A stretch of 64,000 nt of DNA, taken from Lineolata rhizophorae. Lineage: Eukaryota; Ascomycota; Dothideomycetes; Lineolatales; Lineolataceae. Below, one piece after another: positions 1 through 11,160 of this stretch; position 1 is the stretch's first letter, and each line of letters begins with the position of its first letter. Location of the stretch: contig MU001690.1 of the NCBI GenBank assembly GCA_010093515.1, positions 235,916 to 299,915 on the forward strand. Reading direction: 5' to 3'. Below the pieces are notes generated by a model. That model worked only from the letters and a program-made list of their open reading frames with translations. It was not told where the DNA came from and searched no databases. Position numbers and translations under genes: made by a program.

Positions 1-201
1 TTGAGGCATTATACTGGTTCGTCTGGGATGATGCGGGATCGGTGGGCGCTGTCGGCTCGGTGATATTGACGACTCGGTGATGAAACACGTTAACTCTCCG
101 TCAAGTCCGTATCATTCACACCGTGCAATCTATCTCACCTTCCCCACACCTAGCCATTTCACAGAAACCTATTTGTTGTGGGTGTCGTTCTCGCAGTGAT
201 T

Positions 202-1280
202 TCAATCATCTCTCACACCAACGAGCTTGCAACTCACCTCCCACAACTTATTTTCCGCTTTCTCGTCGTATGCATGTGGCGCGTACCCCAACTGCGCAGC
301 GGCGCTCGCATTCGCCGCCGGTTCCGCGACCGCACAGTTCTCTAGGTACTTTCCGCCCTTACCCTCCCAAACCTTGCCCGTCGCCGCCCAAAGTGTGGTC
401 GCTGCTCCTTGCTCTTTTGTTTTCATCTGTCTCTGATCTCGGGGTTGCTCGACACAGCTTCTAGAAGGGTAGGATCCATGAATTTGTCCAAGCCCGTCTT
501 GATCAACCCGGGGTGGACGGATGCTGCGTGAATGCCTTTCGGACCGTAGACACGATCGATGTAATTGGCCATGAGAATGTTTGCGAGTTTGGATTGACCG
601 TACGCAGCCCATGGGTCGTACGTATTTTCGAGGTTCAAATTGTCGAAGTGCAACCTACCACTATGATGGCCATTTGAGCTTAGACAGACGACTCGAGAAT
701 TGAATGAAGGGGTAGCAGACTTCCAGAGCGTTGGCTTGAGAAGCTGAAAGAGAAGAAAATGAGCTAAGTGGTTGGTTGCGAGCTGAAGCTCAAAGCCGTC
801 CTCAGTCTTGGTCTCCGGAGTTGCCATTACGCCTAAATCAAGAATTAGTATAGTTCTTCGAAGCTCTCGAAATTGGTTTGGGGACTAACCTGCATTGTTT
901 ATGAGAATGTTGAGCTCGCTACTCTTAGAGAGAAACGTCTCTACTCCCTTTCTAATACTCTCGAAAGATCCCAGTTCCATCTTGATGAGCTCAATCTTGC
1001 CCTTGCTACTGCTATGTTCTTGGATGTCTTTGATAACTTCTTCTCCTTTCTGCACGTTCCTGACTTGCATGAAGACATTAGCGCCGGCAACATGAAGAGC
1101 ACGAGCAGTCTCAATGCCGATGCCCGACGAGCATCCGGTGATAAAAGCGCATTTTCCCTCGAGTACGCCGATCATGCCTTCGTCCTTCACAATTTGGATG
1201 GCCGTTGGCCTTGAATCGCCAGCGCCATTCGGAGCGGCATGCTCGGCCGCATAAGGGCTATAGAGGTTCTTCTGAGTCAT
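202..1280 (-). CDS. Short-chain dehydrogenase/reductase, frameshifted near its 3' end
   Basis: NAD(P)-dependent oxidoreductase of the retinol-dehydrogenase/WWOX-like SDR group; substrate unknown. Exon 1 (1280-890) starts at an ATG and carries the cofactor motif TGCSSGIG and the NNAG motif. A 57-bp intron (889-833) rejoins NNAG to VMATPET in frame. Exon 2 holds the serine region (CLSSNGH) and the catalytic YGQSK, then HPG. The frame stops at 423-425 just after PEIRDR, while the natural continuation (QMKTKEQGAATTLWAA, ending in GVRDD at 202) runs in another frame with no room for an intron. So one base appears missing (or two added) around 424-436. The repaired length of about 335 residues is normal for the family. 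Either a recent pseudogene or a sequence error. It is divergent from HPM1. Family assignment is firm; substrate is not. Confidence 0.8.
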
Positions 1281-1791
1281 TCTTGGAGAAAAAGGTGATT
1301 TGCTTGGAGATAGTTGGTTAACGACGTTTTAATTGTCTGAGCTGATAGAAACTTTTGTCACTAACTTCAATTCACTTGCTCTATATATACTCTTCGGTCA
1401 CGAGCATCAAACTTTACCTCCCTAGTTTATCTCCGAAGCTATCAGCTCATAAAAAGCTGTCATCCACCAAGCCCTTGACTCGTATCACTTTCAGAGCTTT
1501 TCTTCAGTTGCATATTCCGTAACAGGACTTGCTTCATCCAATAAAATCGGCCGAGATGGGCAGCTCCTAACCCGAAAATGGCTAGTACTGCCCAAACATT
1601 GCAAACCGTATTGCCAAACAACACAAACAGCACACGTAGTAGTCCAACCTCTACTGTACATAGCTACGGACTAATGGTATGCCAGGCGCCCCGACTAATT
1701 TTGTCCGAGCAGCCAATCTTACCCCCGTGCGTATCTGTGGATCTCCTCGTCTCTCCACGCCAATCACTTAGATACCAAGGGTATTACAATA
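1281..1791. promoter_or_regulatory. Shared divergent promoter, SDR / HPM1
   Basis: A 511-bp intergenic stretch between two divergent start codons. A TATA-like run (TATATATA, 1382-1389) lies about 100 bp upstream of the SDR start, and a CCAAT pentamer sits at 1538-1542 on the HPM1 side. No ORF worth keeping was seen here. Assigning these motifs to particular start sites is inference. Confidence 0.4.
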
Positions 1792-3120
1792 ATGGCAGGA
1801 CAGTTCCGCTTTGGCTTTAGTGGAGATGAAATGGGCGAAGCCGACGTGGATGCAGGAGAGTCTCATGCAGGATCTGGAACTGGACAGATGTCGTCGCTCG
1901 AACAAGCACAGTCGGTTCCGGCTCAAGCGCACAACGTTGCCGAGTGGGTATGTTAGTCAAGAAGGCATCGTCAAATTATCAATTGTTGTCATGTTCTTCG
2001 TATGCAATTGCTTTTCCTATCATTAGCAGTATTTTCTGGGTTTAGAAGGTTGTTCACTGCGTTCTGTTTCATGGTGTTCTTTGGTCGATTTATCCATAAC
2101 CGTGGAAACCCCAACTGTCTCACCACTGATTCTTTCACTCTATTAGTTATCGTCATTCCCGTCAAGAATCTCGTACAGTACAATCAAGATTGAATCACCG
2201 AAAGGCCGTTGCTTGGACGTCCCACGCCGGGAACTCTTCGACGTGAAAATGCAACTCCTGGCTGAGGACGAAGGCAACGACGCGGATCTACTTGCGGGAC
2301 TAGATAGCGCAGACATAAAGACAAATGTATACGAGGGTGGTTTCAAAAGCTGGGAATGTTCCATTGACCTTGCGGCCTTACTTCTGGATCGAGGGCCTCG
2401 AAAGGACATCGATGATTTGTGTCGGGTGGACCACGTGGTCGAGGTATGTAGCTCCTGAGCTTCTAGCTGTCCAAAATACAAGCTGACGAGTCAAAGCTTG
2501 GCTGTGGCACTGCGATCCCAACCCTCATTCTTTATCAGTATGCTCTTTCTGAAGGGCTGTCGCTATATTTCACACTTGCGGACTATAATGTCGCAGTCCT
2601 TCGACTGGTCACTCTCCCGAACCTGCTATTAATGTGGGCTAAATCTCTGAAATCATCCACAGCGTCACCGTTTTCGTCAGAGAATCCCAATCCACTACAT
2701 GAGTCACCTACAGGAGACCTAGAAATCACGCCACAGATCTGTGCCTCGTTTTTAGAGTCTCTGCGTGAGCAAAATCTGATTCTCAATCTAGTATCGGGAT
2801 CGTGGACGCCTCCTACAGCCTTTCTCCCTCTGATACCTGTCTCCCAGGACATGAACACACTCGTCTTAGCCTCAGAAACTATTTATTCGCCCTCAAGTCT
2901 CTCTGCTTTCACGGAAGTGCTGGTTGGGATTCTCGAGAGAGTGCGAATGGGCAAAGCTATGGTGGCCGCTAAACGGGTCTATTTCGGGGTTGGGGGAAGT
3001 GTATCGGCTTTTAAACAGGAGGCAGCAGGCAGGAAGGCAGTTGCTTATGAGATCGAAAATGCCGATATTATTGGCAGAAATGGTGTACAACGATGTTTGA
3101 TGGAGGTCCAGATGATGTGA
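1792..3120 (+). CDS. HPM1: Protein-histidine N-methyltransferase (HPM1/METTL18 family)
   Basis: SAM-dependent methyltransferase; in yeast Hpm1 methylates a histidine of ribosomal protein Rpl3, linking it to 60S assembly. Three exons: 1792-1947, 2147-2443 and 2497-3120, giving 358 residues. Introns are 199 bp (1948-2146) and 53 bp (2444-2496), both GT..AG and phase 0. Recognised from the N-terminal FRFGFSGDE, the block PRRELFDVKMQLLAEDEG, the family segment YEGGFKSWECSIDLA, and the SAM motif VVELGCGTAIPTL, which spans intron 2 near residues 147-158, followed by LADYN. The C-terminal half includes SETIYSPSSL and VYFGVGGSV, also typical. Length matches the fungal family. It converges with ATP20. 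The first intron is longer than its neighbours' but splices cleanly (AEW then LSSFPSRISY). Confidence 0.88.
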
Positions 3121-3618
3121 ACTCTAAATCACTGCTGCTTAGGGCGTCTCAGCTCTTACAATTCATACTTCGGACTGTGCCTGATCAGTAGAGGTAGTGA
3201 TTGTGCAACATGCATTGAAAAAAAGTCGGGCATAGTAGTCTTGAGTGGTAGGTGATTATCAACTCTAGCTAAAACACTTGTCGGAGAACTGTTGTTCATG
3301 CTGAGTTGCTCTAATTCATTATATCGGAATAAATTCGGAGGCTGAATGGCATCTAATGATTCACGATCGACTATGAGGTCATGCTCCACAGATTAAGTCT
3401 CAGGCACTGAAACTTAAATTACCGCTGCTGTCTGATATACATGGGATCAACTGCTTTACGAATCAGGACTTTATGTGCAAAGTAGTACAAAGTGCGATCG
3501 GATTAGGAAGACGGCTCTCTTAGTACCATGGGACCAGCCATCCATACCCCCCCGAGCATCTCGGACCGCGGGCACTTCCTTTCCCGACTTAATGCTCCAT
3601 ATGCTTTCCTTCCCACCC
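3121..3618. other. Convergent intergenic space HPM1 / ATP20
   Basis: 498 bp between two converging stop codons. It should hold both 3' UTRs. No coding signal seen; short open frames here lack coding character. Confidence 0.5.
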
Positions 3619-4404
3619 CTAGTGATGGCCGTGCGGGTCGCTAGACCTATACCCTACGATCTTGAAACGTCCGAGCATCTCTCCAACAGTAAAGAAACCG
3701 ATGACTTCGGCAGTAACCACACCAGCAGATGCCAATTGCTGCGTACTGAGACCCCTCAACTGGTTGAGCATGGCTGACGGCGAAAGAGAGCTAGCGGTTG
3801 AAGTTGTCGAGGAAGCGAGCGCGCGAGGGTTCTTGAGCGCGTTGAGCAAAGGCTGGAAGTATGATTGAAATGTCGCCAATGAGCTTTTGAGAACATTAGC
3901 CTGGGCGTAGATCAAATAGGCCATAAGAGCATCCAACGCTTACGGGGGGCTCATCTTGCGGCTCTCGAAGACAATCTTCCCGAGTTCGAGGCCAACTTTG
4001 GAGTAGTAAATCGTAGGCGGCACAATCGCTGCAATTGAAAAGGACGTCATTAGCACAAGCGCATTGATCCAATCTGAAGATGCCTAGCTCAAGGTACTTC
4101 GACGCCTCTAATTCTGGGCGTCGGCTACCGAAAGAGGTTGGGCCCGCTTACACTGTGTGAAACCTAACAACCTCCCCGTTCGCCCGCCAATGCGGCCAAT
4201 TGCTCTAGTCGTGAAAGAACCAGCCTTAGAGAGGACGGAGCCAGCGGAAGAGCTCACGCGCGATAAGCCTTGAGACGCTTTGGAGGAAGCCTCGGAAGAT
4301 TTCTCCTTGGCCGCCTCAGTGGTTGACGACGCATTGCGCCGCGCCACCTGCCGCAGGATAAGGCGAGGTTGGCGGAGCATCACACGAGTCGCGGGAGCAG
4401 ACAT
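3619..4404 (-). CDS. ATP20: Mitochondrial F1Fo-ATP synthase subunit g
   Basis: Membrane subunit of the ATP synthase Fo sector, needed for dimer formation and cristae shape. Three exons on the minus strand: 4404-4152, 4028-3944 and 3883-3619 (200 residues). The start ATG at 4404 (MSAPATRVMLRQPRL) gives a basic, Ser/Ala/Arg-rich presequence fit for mitochondrial import; the open frame further upstream has no ATG. Splicing gives GRLLGFTQ-SIVPPTIYYSKVGLELGK, then SRKMSPP-SLATFQSYFQPLLNAL, both hallmarks of subunit g. The C-terminal part, AGVVTAEVIGFFTVGEMLGR, is the single membrane helix with the GxxxG-like spacing typical of this subunit. Introns are 123 bp and 60 bp; the second uses an AAAG acceptor, chosen because it alone restores the conserved PPSLATFQ. 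Confidence 0.88.
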
Positions 4405-6290
4405 TGTTGCGAGCGGACGCAACGGATGCGTGTGTGCTTGAGGAGGTGAGAAGGTGACGAGGACAGCGAGCTCGCTGTTGCTGCAGGATGTATCGGAGGT
4501 TGAGCGTGGGCGCGAAGCATTTCCTGTAGGTAGTCGCTGCTAGCTCGCTCGGGCATAGCCGGGTCCGGGCGCCCGGCCAAGCCCTTCGCTCGGTTCCGAA
4601 ACTGTCACGTGATCTTGAAGTAGCAACCCCCCCTCACCCTTTGCAATTTCACTGTGCCACCCTGGATAGCTGCCAAGCAGGGATCTCCAGGAAACGGAGA
4701 TGCCCTGGTTATATTTCAAGATACTTGGAGCCTATTACCTGGTATCGTCAATCCGGGCACGTATAGTGCTTCACCACACGGAAGGCTTTAGCTCTCCGGA
4801 CCGTAATAGTTGAACCACCAATCCACCCCTTACCGCGCTTCTCAGGGGTTCTCTGGAGCAACGTACCTCCAGGGCTACCAACATTCAGACTAGATAGTCG
4901 CCCCCAGACATGATCGTCTTGGTCCAAGCAATCGAGAAATCATATCTGCTTTAGGGCGAAGTCTTGCCAGACACTTCTAGCGGAGGCGATTGGTACGCTT
5001 CCTATGGATTTTCTATTCCTGAAATACACCAGAGAGTTTGATATGCATATGAGTGGCGTGAAAATTGCCCTATGCGAGGATCCCAGTATGGGAAGCCGTC
5101 GTGACCGTCTTGGCTCCTTGATGAATGCTGCAAAGGAGGCTTGCGTATGTGGTGAACACATTAGTTCAATTAGCCCCATCCGTACTTTAAAATGAAGCTT
5201 GCGTTTTCAAATAAAGATTTACTAACACACTGAGAAAAAAATACAAGCTAGAGAAATATGAATCTTTTTTGTCTACAACAGTATTCAACCACACTTCCGC
5301 GGCTATGTCAGCGGCCCCGTCCAATTGCTGGGTTCCACCAAAGCATTAGTCGAAGCCAACATTGAACATATGTTGCCTGCTTAGCTCATCCTAAGAAGTT
5401 GGTAAGCGTTGCTTTTTTTTCCCTTTGCTTTTTCATTTCTTGCCGACATAGCGCCATGCTAGAGGCTCCGTGGCCTTTATGCTTGCCCTGCATATCCTTG
5501 CGAGAAGTTTGCCCTTCAAAGGACACCGCAATATTAGACGCTGATCGGTTTCTACATAAGCAATCCGACGATATTATGATCGTTATAGGTGATGCTTGCT
5601 TGGATTGTAATCGTCGGTCTTCTACCTCAATCTAACAATATGACTTTGGAGTTGCGGTCGCTGTAGGATGTAGATGAATATGAGAATTTGATAATAAAAA
5701 GTATATTTTAAAACTCAAAACGGGCGCCAACTTGAAGGTTTGGATTATGTACAAAGTTGTTACCATTGTTAAGGGCTATAATATGTTCAAATAACAAAAT
5801 GTCACTACTCCCAGTTAATCATACAGCATATACTAGGAGGCGCAAGCTATGTCTATTCAGATTCCAATTCTGCATTACTAGGCACGAAGGAGCACCCCTA
5901 GTATATTTGTGGAACTTCCTTTAAATGGGTCTGGTTTGTAAGTTGCAGAATTGCTTCCAAGCTATGCTCTGAACCTATACCTTGAGTTCCACCACATACG
6001 TTGTGATGTTTCCACTGTGACTTTGTCGGATGTATCGGGTTTCCTATTTAGGCTTTGTTTACCAACCCCTGACAGGTGTCCCACCTATGTATTTATGCAG
6101 CCTCAGATAGCACCATTTTCCAATGTCAATGGACTTGGCCTACCCATTCCAGATCTCCACCGGAATCTGTCAGACTTGCCCTCCCCGGCTTAGCCCAGGC
6201 CCCGATCTGGGTGCCGTACCACGTGCCGCCTTGGCCTCACCAACCATATAAACCCGTCCGGACCGCGTCCGCCATTCTCATCTTTTTCTT
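4405..6290. other. Gene-free stretch upstream of ATP20
   Basis: The first 200 bp should be the ATP20 promoter. From about 5,200 to 6,000 the DNA is AT-rich with short frames only and no protein resemblance. A TATA-like box (ATATAAAC, 6247-6254) just before the minisatellite suggests a plus-strand promoter, but no gene follows closely. Confidence 0.45.
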
Positions 6291-6291
6291 T

Positions 6292-6396
6292 CTCGCGCTC
6301 TCCCTTCTCGCGCTCTCCCTTCTCACTCTCTCCCTTCTCACTCTCTCCCTTCTCACTCTCTCCCTTCTCACTCTCTCCCTTCTCACTCTCTCCCTT
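6292..6396. repeat. 15-bp minisatellite, seven units
   Basis: Seven head-to-tail units of 15 bp. Two read CTCGCGCTCTCCCTT and five read CTCACTCTCTCCCTT, the five being identical. One strand is pure pyrimidine apart from the G and A variants. Because 15 is a multiple of three, several frames stay open through it on both strands (for example GESEK repeats on the minus strand); these are repeat by-products, not genes. Confidence 0.9.
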
Positions 6397-6399
6397 CCC

Positions 6400-8096
6400 C
6401 CTCTCGCCCACGTTCTGTGGCTGCTAGAGCTCCCACGTCCCCTAACTCCAAGCAGCATCCCGTTCGTATCCACGCCTCCTTCGTGCACTCCCTTTCATTT
6501 CATTTCATTTCATTCTAGCCTGCAGATGGGCCATCGTCCGGCCGAAGGTTTCCTCCCTCGACTCGAAATGAGGTTGGCCGTCACTTCGAGCCCTTTTTAA
6601 CGGCGAGAGGTGCCAGTCGAGCGCCGCCTTCCCTAACTGTGCGGTGATCTGGGAGCCCCTTACTCTACAGCTTCCCCCGTTCGTTCCTCATGTGATAACA
6701 TATGAATCTAGTCCGTCGTTCGGCGCACTTGCATCGTTCTCACACTCTCTCCCCTGCCTGATCCTCATGGTTCTCAGGGAGCGCTCTTGATTTTCCCCTC
6801 CATTCACGATCCTGGGAAACGTGCAGTGGCAATCCTGCCACGACAGCTGGAACACGAGTGTTACCGTTGCATTGAGACGAAATGGCTGCGCGGAGCCCGC
6901 CTCCACAGTGCAGCGAGGGCGTACATCACGGACGCCATTGGCGATCGCACTGGTGAGAGACCAGAGGTTGCCCATCCCCGCCGCTTCGTCGGGCACCTTT
7001 CATTTTTTTTCGAGTCTGGCGGTCCCGGCCGCAGACGGCGAAAATTGGACCGGCGCCGCCAACTCGGACCTCACAGGCTAGTACTTTCCAGCTCGCGACA
7101 GATCGCAAATGCTCTGTTCACGTCAACAACTCGGAGTGACGGTGCTTGAGGGGCCGATAGCGGGCTGCGAATTGATCTCGACACCCGGATGAATGCCTAC
7201 TAGTCAATCTTAATTAGTTGCTAGACGTCTCTGCCTAGCTACGGCATTGCCGCGTCGTGTCGGATCCGTCTCCTGATGCATCTGTGCCGGAGGAAGGGAC
7301 AGATTCGGCGGACCCCGCGGGTTAGAGTCTCAGCCCATGATAAGCTCCCCTAGAGGGTCCAGAATAGCTCGGTCATATGCCGCCAAATGTGACCCTATTT
7401 GAGCGGCGTCGAAGGCAGCGCCGCTCAGTTGCAACTTGTGTCGGCCAATGGCGAGCTTCGCCACTGCAACCGCGGATCCAACGGCACCGGGCCCAGCTTA
7501 CTCGTTGGAAGGAAAAGCTAAGGGCTGTTTGGACCGCCGATCCCATTTTGTGATGCGTATAGCGATAGTCGAGCTATCATACTAGTACCTGAAGGGTTTA
7601 GGATTCTGCATGAATTGCTCTCCTTCACCACCCTGAATGCGGTCTGCCTTCACTTTCAAGCGCGTCGTGATCAGGATTAAGATTCACCTGCCGACCAATA
7701 AAGGCACGCAACAACACATGCGCCGCCTATTACAGGTGTTGATGTCTCTTGGGAGATTTTGACTCTCTGCAAGACGCATATTCATGCATGCACCGCCTCT
7801 AAACCCAGGCATATATGTCTCACATCGGCTATTGCCGCCGGAAGGTCTCGAGCGCAAGGCAGACTCAGGACGGAAGGATGGAAAGGAGAGGTTAGGGAGG
7901 CGTCTCCGATTACGGAGAGGCATCCGCAGTTCCAACTTCGAATCGGAGAACGAATCAGACAAACTAGACATGAAACGAACATAAATATCAGCATCGTCAT
8001 CCCGACAGCTCTCTCTTTGTCTAAGTCACGGCTTCTCTGATCTAGTGTCATTTCATCTTCGGACCTCTCATTCCACTAGACATTTGAGCGCCCACA
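6400..8096. other. Gene-free stretch
   Basis: Mixed-composition DNA of about 1.7 kb with only short overlapping frames on both strands. A TTTCATTTCATTTCATTTCATT run lies near 6,500. No protein family, RNA gene or repeat was recognised. It could be a long 5' leader or promoter of the possible gene at 8,097. Confidence 0.4.
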
Positions 8097-9090
8097 ATGG
8101 GCTCGGTCATCGTTCCTCCACGCTCTCGACCAGCGTCTCCCTATTTGGTTCCGACATCGTACAACCCGCCTAGTGGTGTGCCCTGGCCTCCGCCGTTGAC
8201 CGCATAAGTACGCTGATATCTCGTTCATTTCATGGAGCCAGATGCCGGTTTTCAGGACCAGCGATCGTTGACCTTACGGATGAACCAGATGGGAGCAATG
8301 ACGACGAGAGCGGGCTCTCCGGATCGGATTCAACTGTCCCGAAGGATGCCGTCGCCCCCGGAGCCGACAGCATGGCGCGGAACGAGCCAAAGGCGAACGA
8401 CGGAGGCGTGCCAACGACTCCGACGAAGCGAAACGCAGACGTTGTGTCAATGAGTCTCGAAGACGCCCTCCTTCGTAGACGCTCGGCGGATGACGCTACA
8501 TCTCAAAATGCAGATCATGATGAGAGGGCAGTTCAAATACGCTCGGTCGACGATCCGTCGTCCACCGACAAACCTCATCCGCAAGATCACGGGCTTCCTC
8601 CGTTCGCGACGATGACCGATCCAGAAGGTCCGTCTCAAAAATTCTTTTCCCTAGCCTATGTTCGCTTTTGCCCAGGTGGACGCTCGATTGGATTGCCTTC
8701 CGTCAACGATCGAGAGGAAATGCGCATACAACCGACCGGTCATTGGCAGTCAATGATAGGCACGACCAGTCAATCCCGTCAGAACGGCCCGGCTCGCTAA
8801 TGTGTAAGTCTCTACGATTGATTTAGACAAAGACCCCTCCTTACATCCAGTCAAGGCACCTATTATCATCGATGATGATGACGGCCATGGCCGCCGCAAC
8901 CCCAGTGCCGAAACCAACTCGACCGAGGTGGTCTCCATTCTTGAATGCCTGATGAGGCCTTTAGTTGTGCTGTGTGCCCACACCTGGCGGCAACGGACAG
9001 GTAAACATAGATCAATATGGCTCATGCAAAGCTCGAGGAGGTAGGCGCATTCATTATGAGCCAGTGGACAGGAGATTTTGTCCCGTGCTT
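8097..9090 (+). CDS. Hypothetical low-complexity protein, probably partial
   Basis: Not recognised. An ATG in fair context (CCCACAATGG, 8097) opens MGSVIVPPRSRPASPYLVP. A GT..AG intron (8176-8255) joins NPPSG to PAIVDLTDEPDG in frame, and exon 2 (8256-8627) continues as an acidic, Ser/Asp-rich sequence. A second likely intron (8628-8675) follows. After that two frames compete, and a third possible exon after 8,834 reads KAPIIIDDDDGHGRR then STEVVSILECLM. The IDLTD and IIIDDDD strings resemble SUMO-interacting motifs of nuclear proteins, but that is only resemblance. No catalytic domain follows: the frame fades by about 9,100 into AT-rich decayed DNA. Possibly the surviving N-terminal part of a chromatin protein; exon 3 onward is unsure. 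Confidence 0.35.
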
Positions 9091-9099
9091 GGGAGGATA

Positions 9100-9539
9100 T
9101 CATAGAAGGGAAACTGAGAAATGGCGATGCATAATGCAGAACCGGGAGAGGCGAGGTGCGAAACGAGGCGCAAGGACGTGGGGCTAAGTGGTAGTGTAGT
9201 ACGATCAGCAGGCGCTAATTGAGGCAAAACTCATCTCTGATTGGCTAGAAGGGAGTCGGGCCTGTTTCCTGTGTTCCGTATATGAAGGACACATGCCCAT
9301 TCTTTGAATCGGCTTCCTTTCTGCCGCTCGCGTATTTGCAAAACCTCACTGCCCCTCGGGCCTTTCTCCTATACAACTCATTGCTCCCAACCGTCTTATC
9401 ATGGCTACTATCACGCGAGCAGTCGGTCAATAGGGCGGTAGGTATCTCGTCGAACGCGTTCTACAAAAGAAACTAGGACCACTTAGACACGTGTGTTTTG
9501 CTTCGTAGGTCTACCCCGGCATTAATGCTCTGCAATCTA
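9100..9539. other. Gene-free stretch
   Basis: 440 bp with no supported gene. Composition shifts from mixed to AT-rich near 9,480. Confidence 0.35.
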
Positions 9540-9862
9540 CTAACTTCTCGTCTGTAGAGCTATTAGCTAGTGATACTTCCTAAAGGGCGTATCAAAGAAC
9601 GACTTGAAGTTCTTTTAAGCTATATTCAACGATCTCTAAAGGTCTCCCTATATCTATATAGCCGATAATAAAATTTCCGATTAAACCATACTTGCCTACA
9701 AATACTTCAAGGACTATCTGCTTTCTTTCGCCTAAAAAGACGTCCCGCTTCCCTTAATGAAACGAATATTGAGAGACTCTCTTCGAAGTATTACGGTATT
9801 ATACGAGAAAGGTATTGTATATATATAGGTATTAAGGTAAACAATATTACCGTAGATTAAGG
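9540..9862 (+). pseudogene. Decayed protein-kinase fragment, AT-rich
   Basis: A remnant of a serine/threonine-type kinase domain. Around 9,740-9,860 the plus strand reads DVPLPLMKRILRDSLRSI, then VLYEKGIVYI, and after a shift GIKVNNITVD. This lines up with the helix and catalytic loop of fungal kinases (pattern LHxxxIVHxDIKxNNILVD). Upstream, PKGRIKERLEVLL and YIQRSLKV may belong to the N-lobe side. Stops, at least one frameshift and the loss of the catalytic Asp show it is dead. The tract is strongly AT- and TpA-rich, as expected from repeat-induced point mutation or simple decay. No start or end of the original gene can be placed. Confidence 0.5.
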
Positions 9863-10181
9863 CCGCGGGCAGAGCAAGCGGCTTTTGGTCACGGTCCACG
9901 GTCTGAGCCGATCGGGATTGTTTGCAGTCATCAATATCACGGTGCCATTGCTACACGCAAAGGAATGATTCACTTCAATTCTCCCGTCGCAATACCAGCT
10001 CCGCCCTCCCCTCCCATATCTCACTGCTGTGGTCGCATAGGCGTTATTCATTGCGATACCTACCTGAAACAACATCCTCCTGAATGGACAGTTCAATGTT
10101 CAGCTCTGCGACTTTTCCGAAGCGTTATTCGGAAGCCTAATCGCTGTGCAGCTTGGCACTATCCAGAGAAGACTAGAGTCA

Positions 10182-10469
10182 TTATAGATAGCCCAAGGTT
10201 TGCAATGCTGCGCGGTACGCTAGTAAGTTGCCGGACGCTCCGCGAACACAGCATCTCAGAGCGTCAAGCTCACATGAGAAGATGTCAATGCCTGACCTCT
10301 TGTTTACATATTTTCTCCATTTTCCGTTTGCGGACATGGTACCCAGCGACTCTCTCTTGCGCCGTTTCGGCCGCTCCAGATCGACGAGCATCAGTTGGTC
10401 GTTCGCTTCATCGTAGAGGACATTCCGCAACTCCGCATCCACGTGCACTACACTGTCGTCGTAGCTCCT
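10182..10469 (-). pseudogene. Kinase-like C-lobe fragment
   Basis: An open stretch on the minus strand without an ATG start. It reads VHVDAELRNVLYD, then QLMLVDLERPKRRKRESLG, and ends at a stop after LQTLGYL. This matches the catalytic loop (HxDxxxxN) and the DFE-type metal site of a fungal protein-kinase-like family that usually reads VLHGDxxxxNVLxD...VMxIDFERA. There is no N-lobe: the frame is closed by a stop at 10,470 and no plausible upstream exon with a glycine loop or VAVK-type lysine was found. Probably a truncated copy; the strand is opposite to the other kinase remnant 0.3 kb away. Still undecayed in sequence, so it may be younger. Confidence 0.5.
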
Positions 10470-11150
10470 CTAATCTCGCTTGAGTCTCTTCTGCGAAGGG
10501 GCCCTTCTCTCCAGTATTCGTGCTCGTCGTCAGCGGCTGGTAGGACCCGTTTGGGCGTCTTCGAGCGGCGAGCTGATGGCGGAAAGCAAAAGTCCTGTGA
10601 AGGGGTAGTAGGCCGGCGGACTGGCTCGGATGGAAAGCATCGAACGCTGGAAGGGGAGGAATAGGGAAGAGGGTGGGTGCGGTGGGCTTTGTAAGTAAAC
10701 GAGAATCTTATAGTTGAGAAATGGACGGTACTGCTGACAATGGGACTACAAGTGGGACTGGAAGTGGGGCGGCCGCGGCGGTACTTATGTTCTGTGATGC
10801 TGACGGCTCCGGGCGGTGGCTTCCTTTCCAACAGCCAGAGGGCCATGGCAGCTCTGATGGCGAGCCACTGGTTGGATGCTTATGACGGCGATGGGGCACG
10901 ATGACTCGGGGCGCTCCACGTCGTGGTGGTGGTTGCCGCCGTCGTCGTCGTGAAAGTCACGACGGCACGAGTGGTTGACGCTAACGAGTGACGCAGGGGA
11001 CGTGCTCGCGAGCCAGGGCCGGCGCTAGCGTGGCGCACGACTACGTACGTAGACGGGGGCCTGGCGGAGCGTCTCCCGGGGGACGGGGGGTTGCGGGGCG
11101 GCTCGTGCGTACTGGATGCGGGAGCTAGAAGCCATGAGACGGATGTGGGA
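10470..11150. other. Gene-free GC-rich stretch
   Basis: GC-rich, with GTG/GTC triplet-like runs near 10,930-10,960. Open frames on both strands are long only because stop codons are rare at this composition. Nothing recognised. Confidence 0.4.
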
Positions 11151-11160
11151 ATGCTTCCAA

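Noticed and set aside
202-612. Separate 136-codon gene at the SDR 3' end
   Set aside because: Its second half is the missing C-terminus of the SDR; it is not an independent gene.
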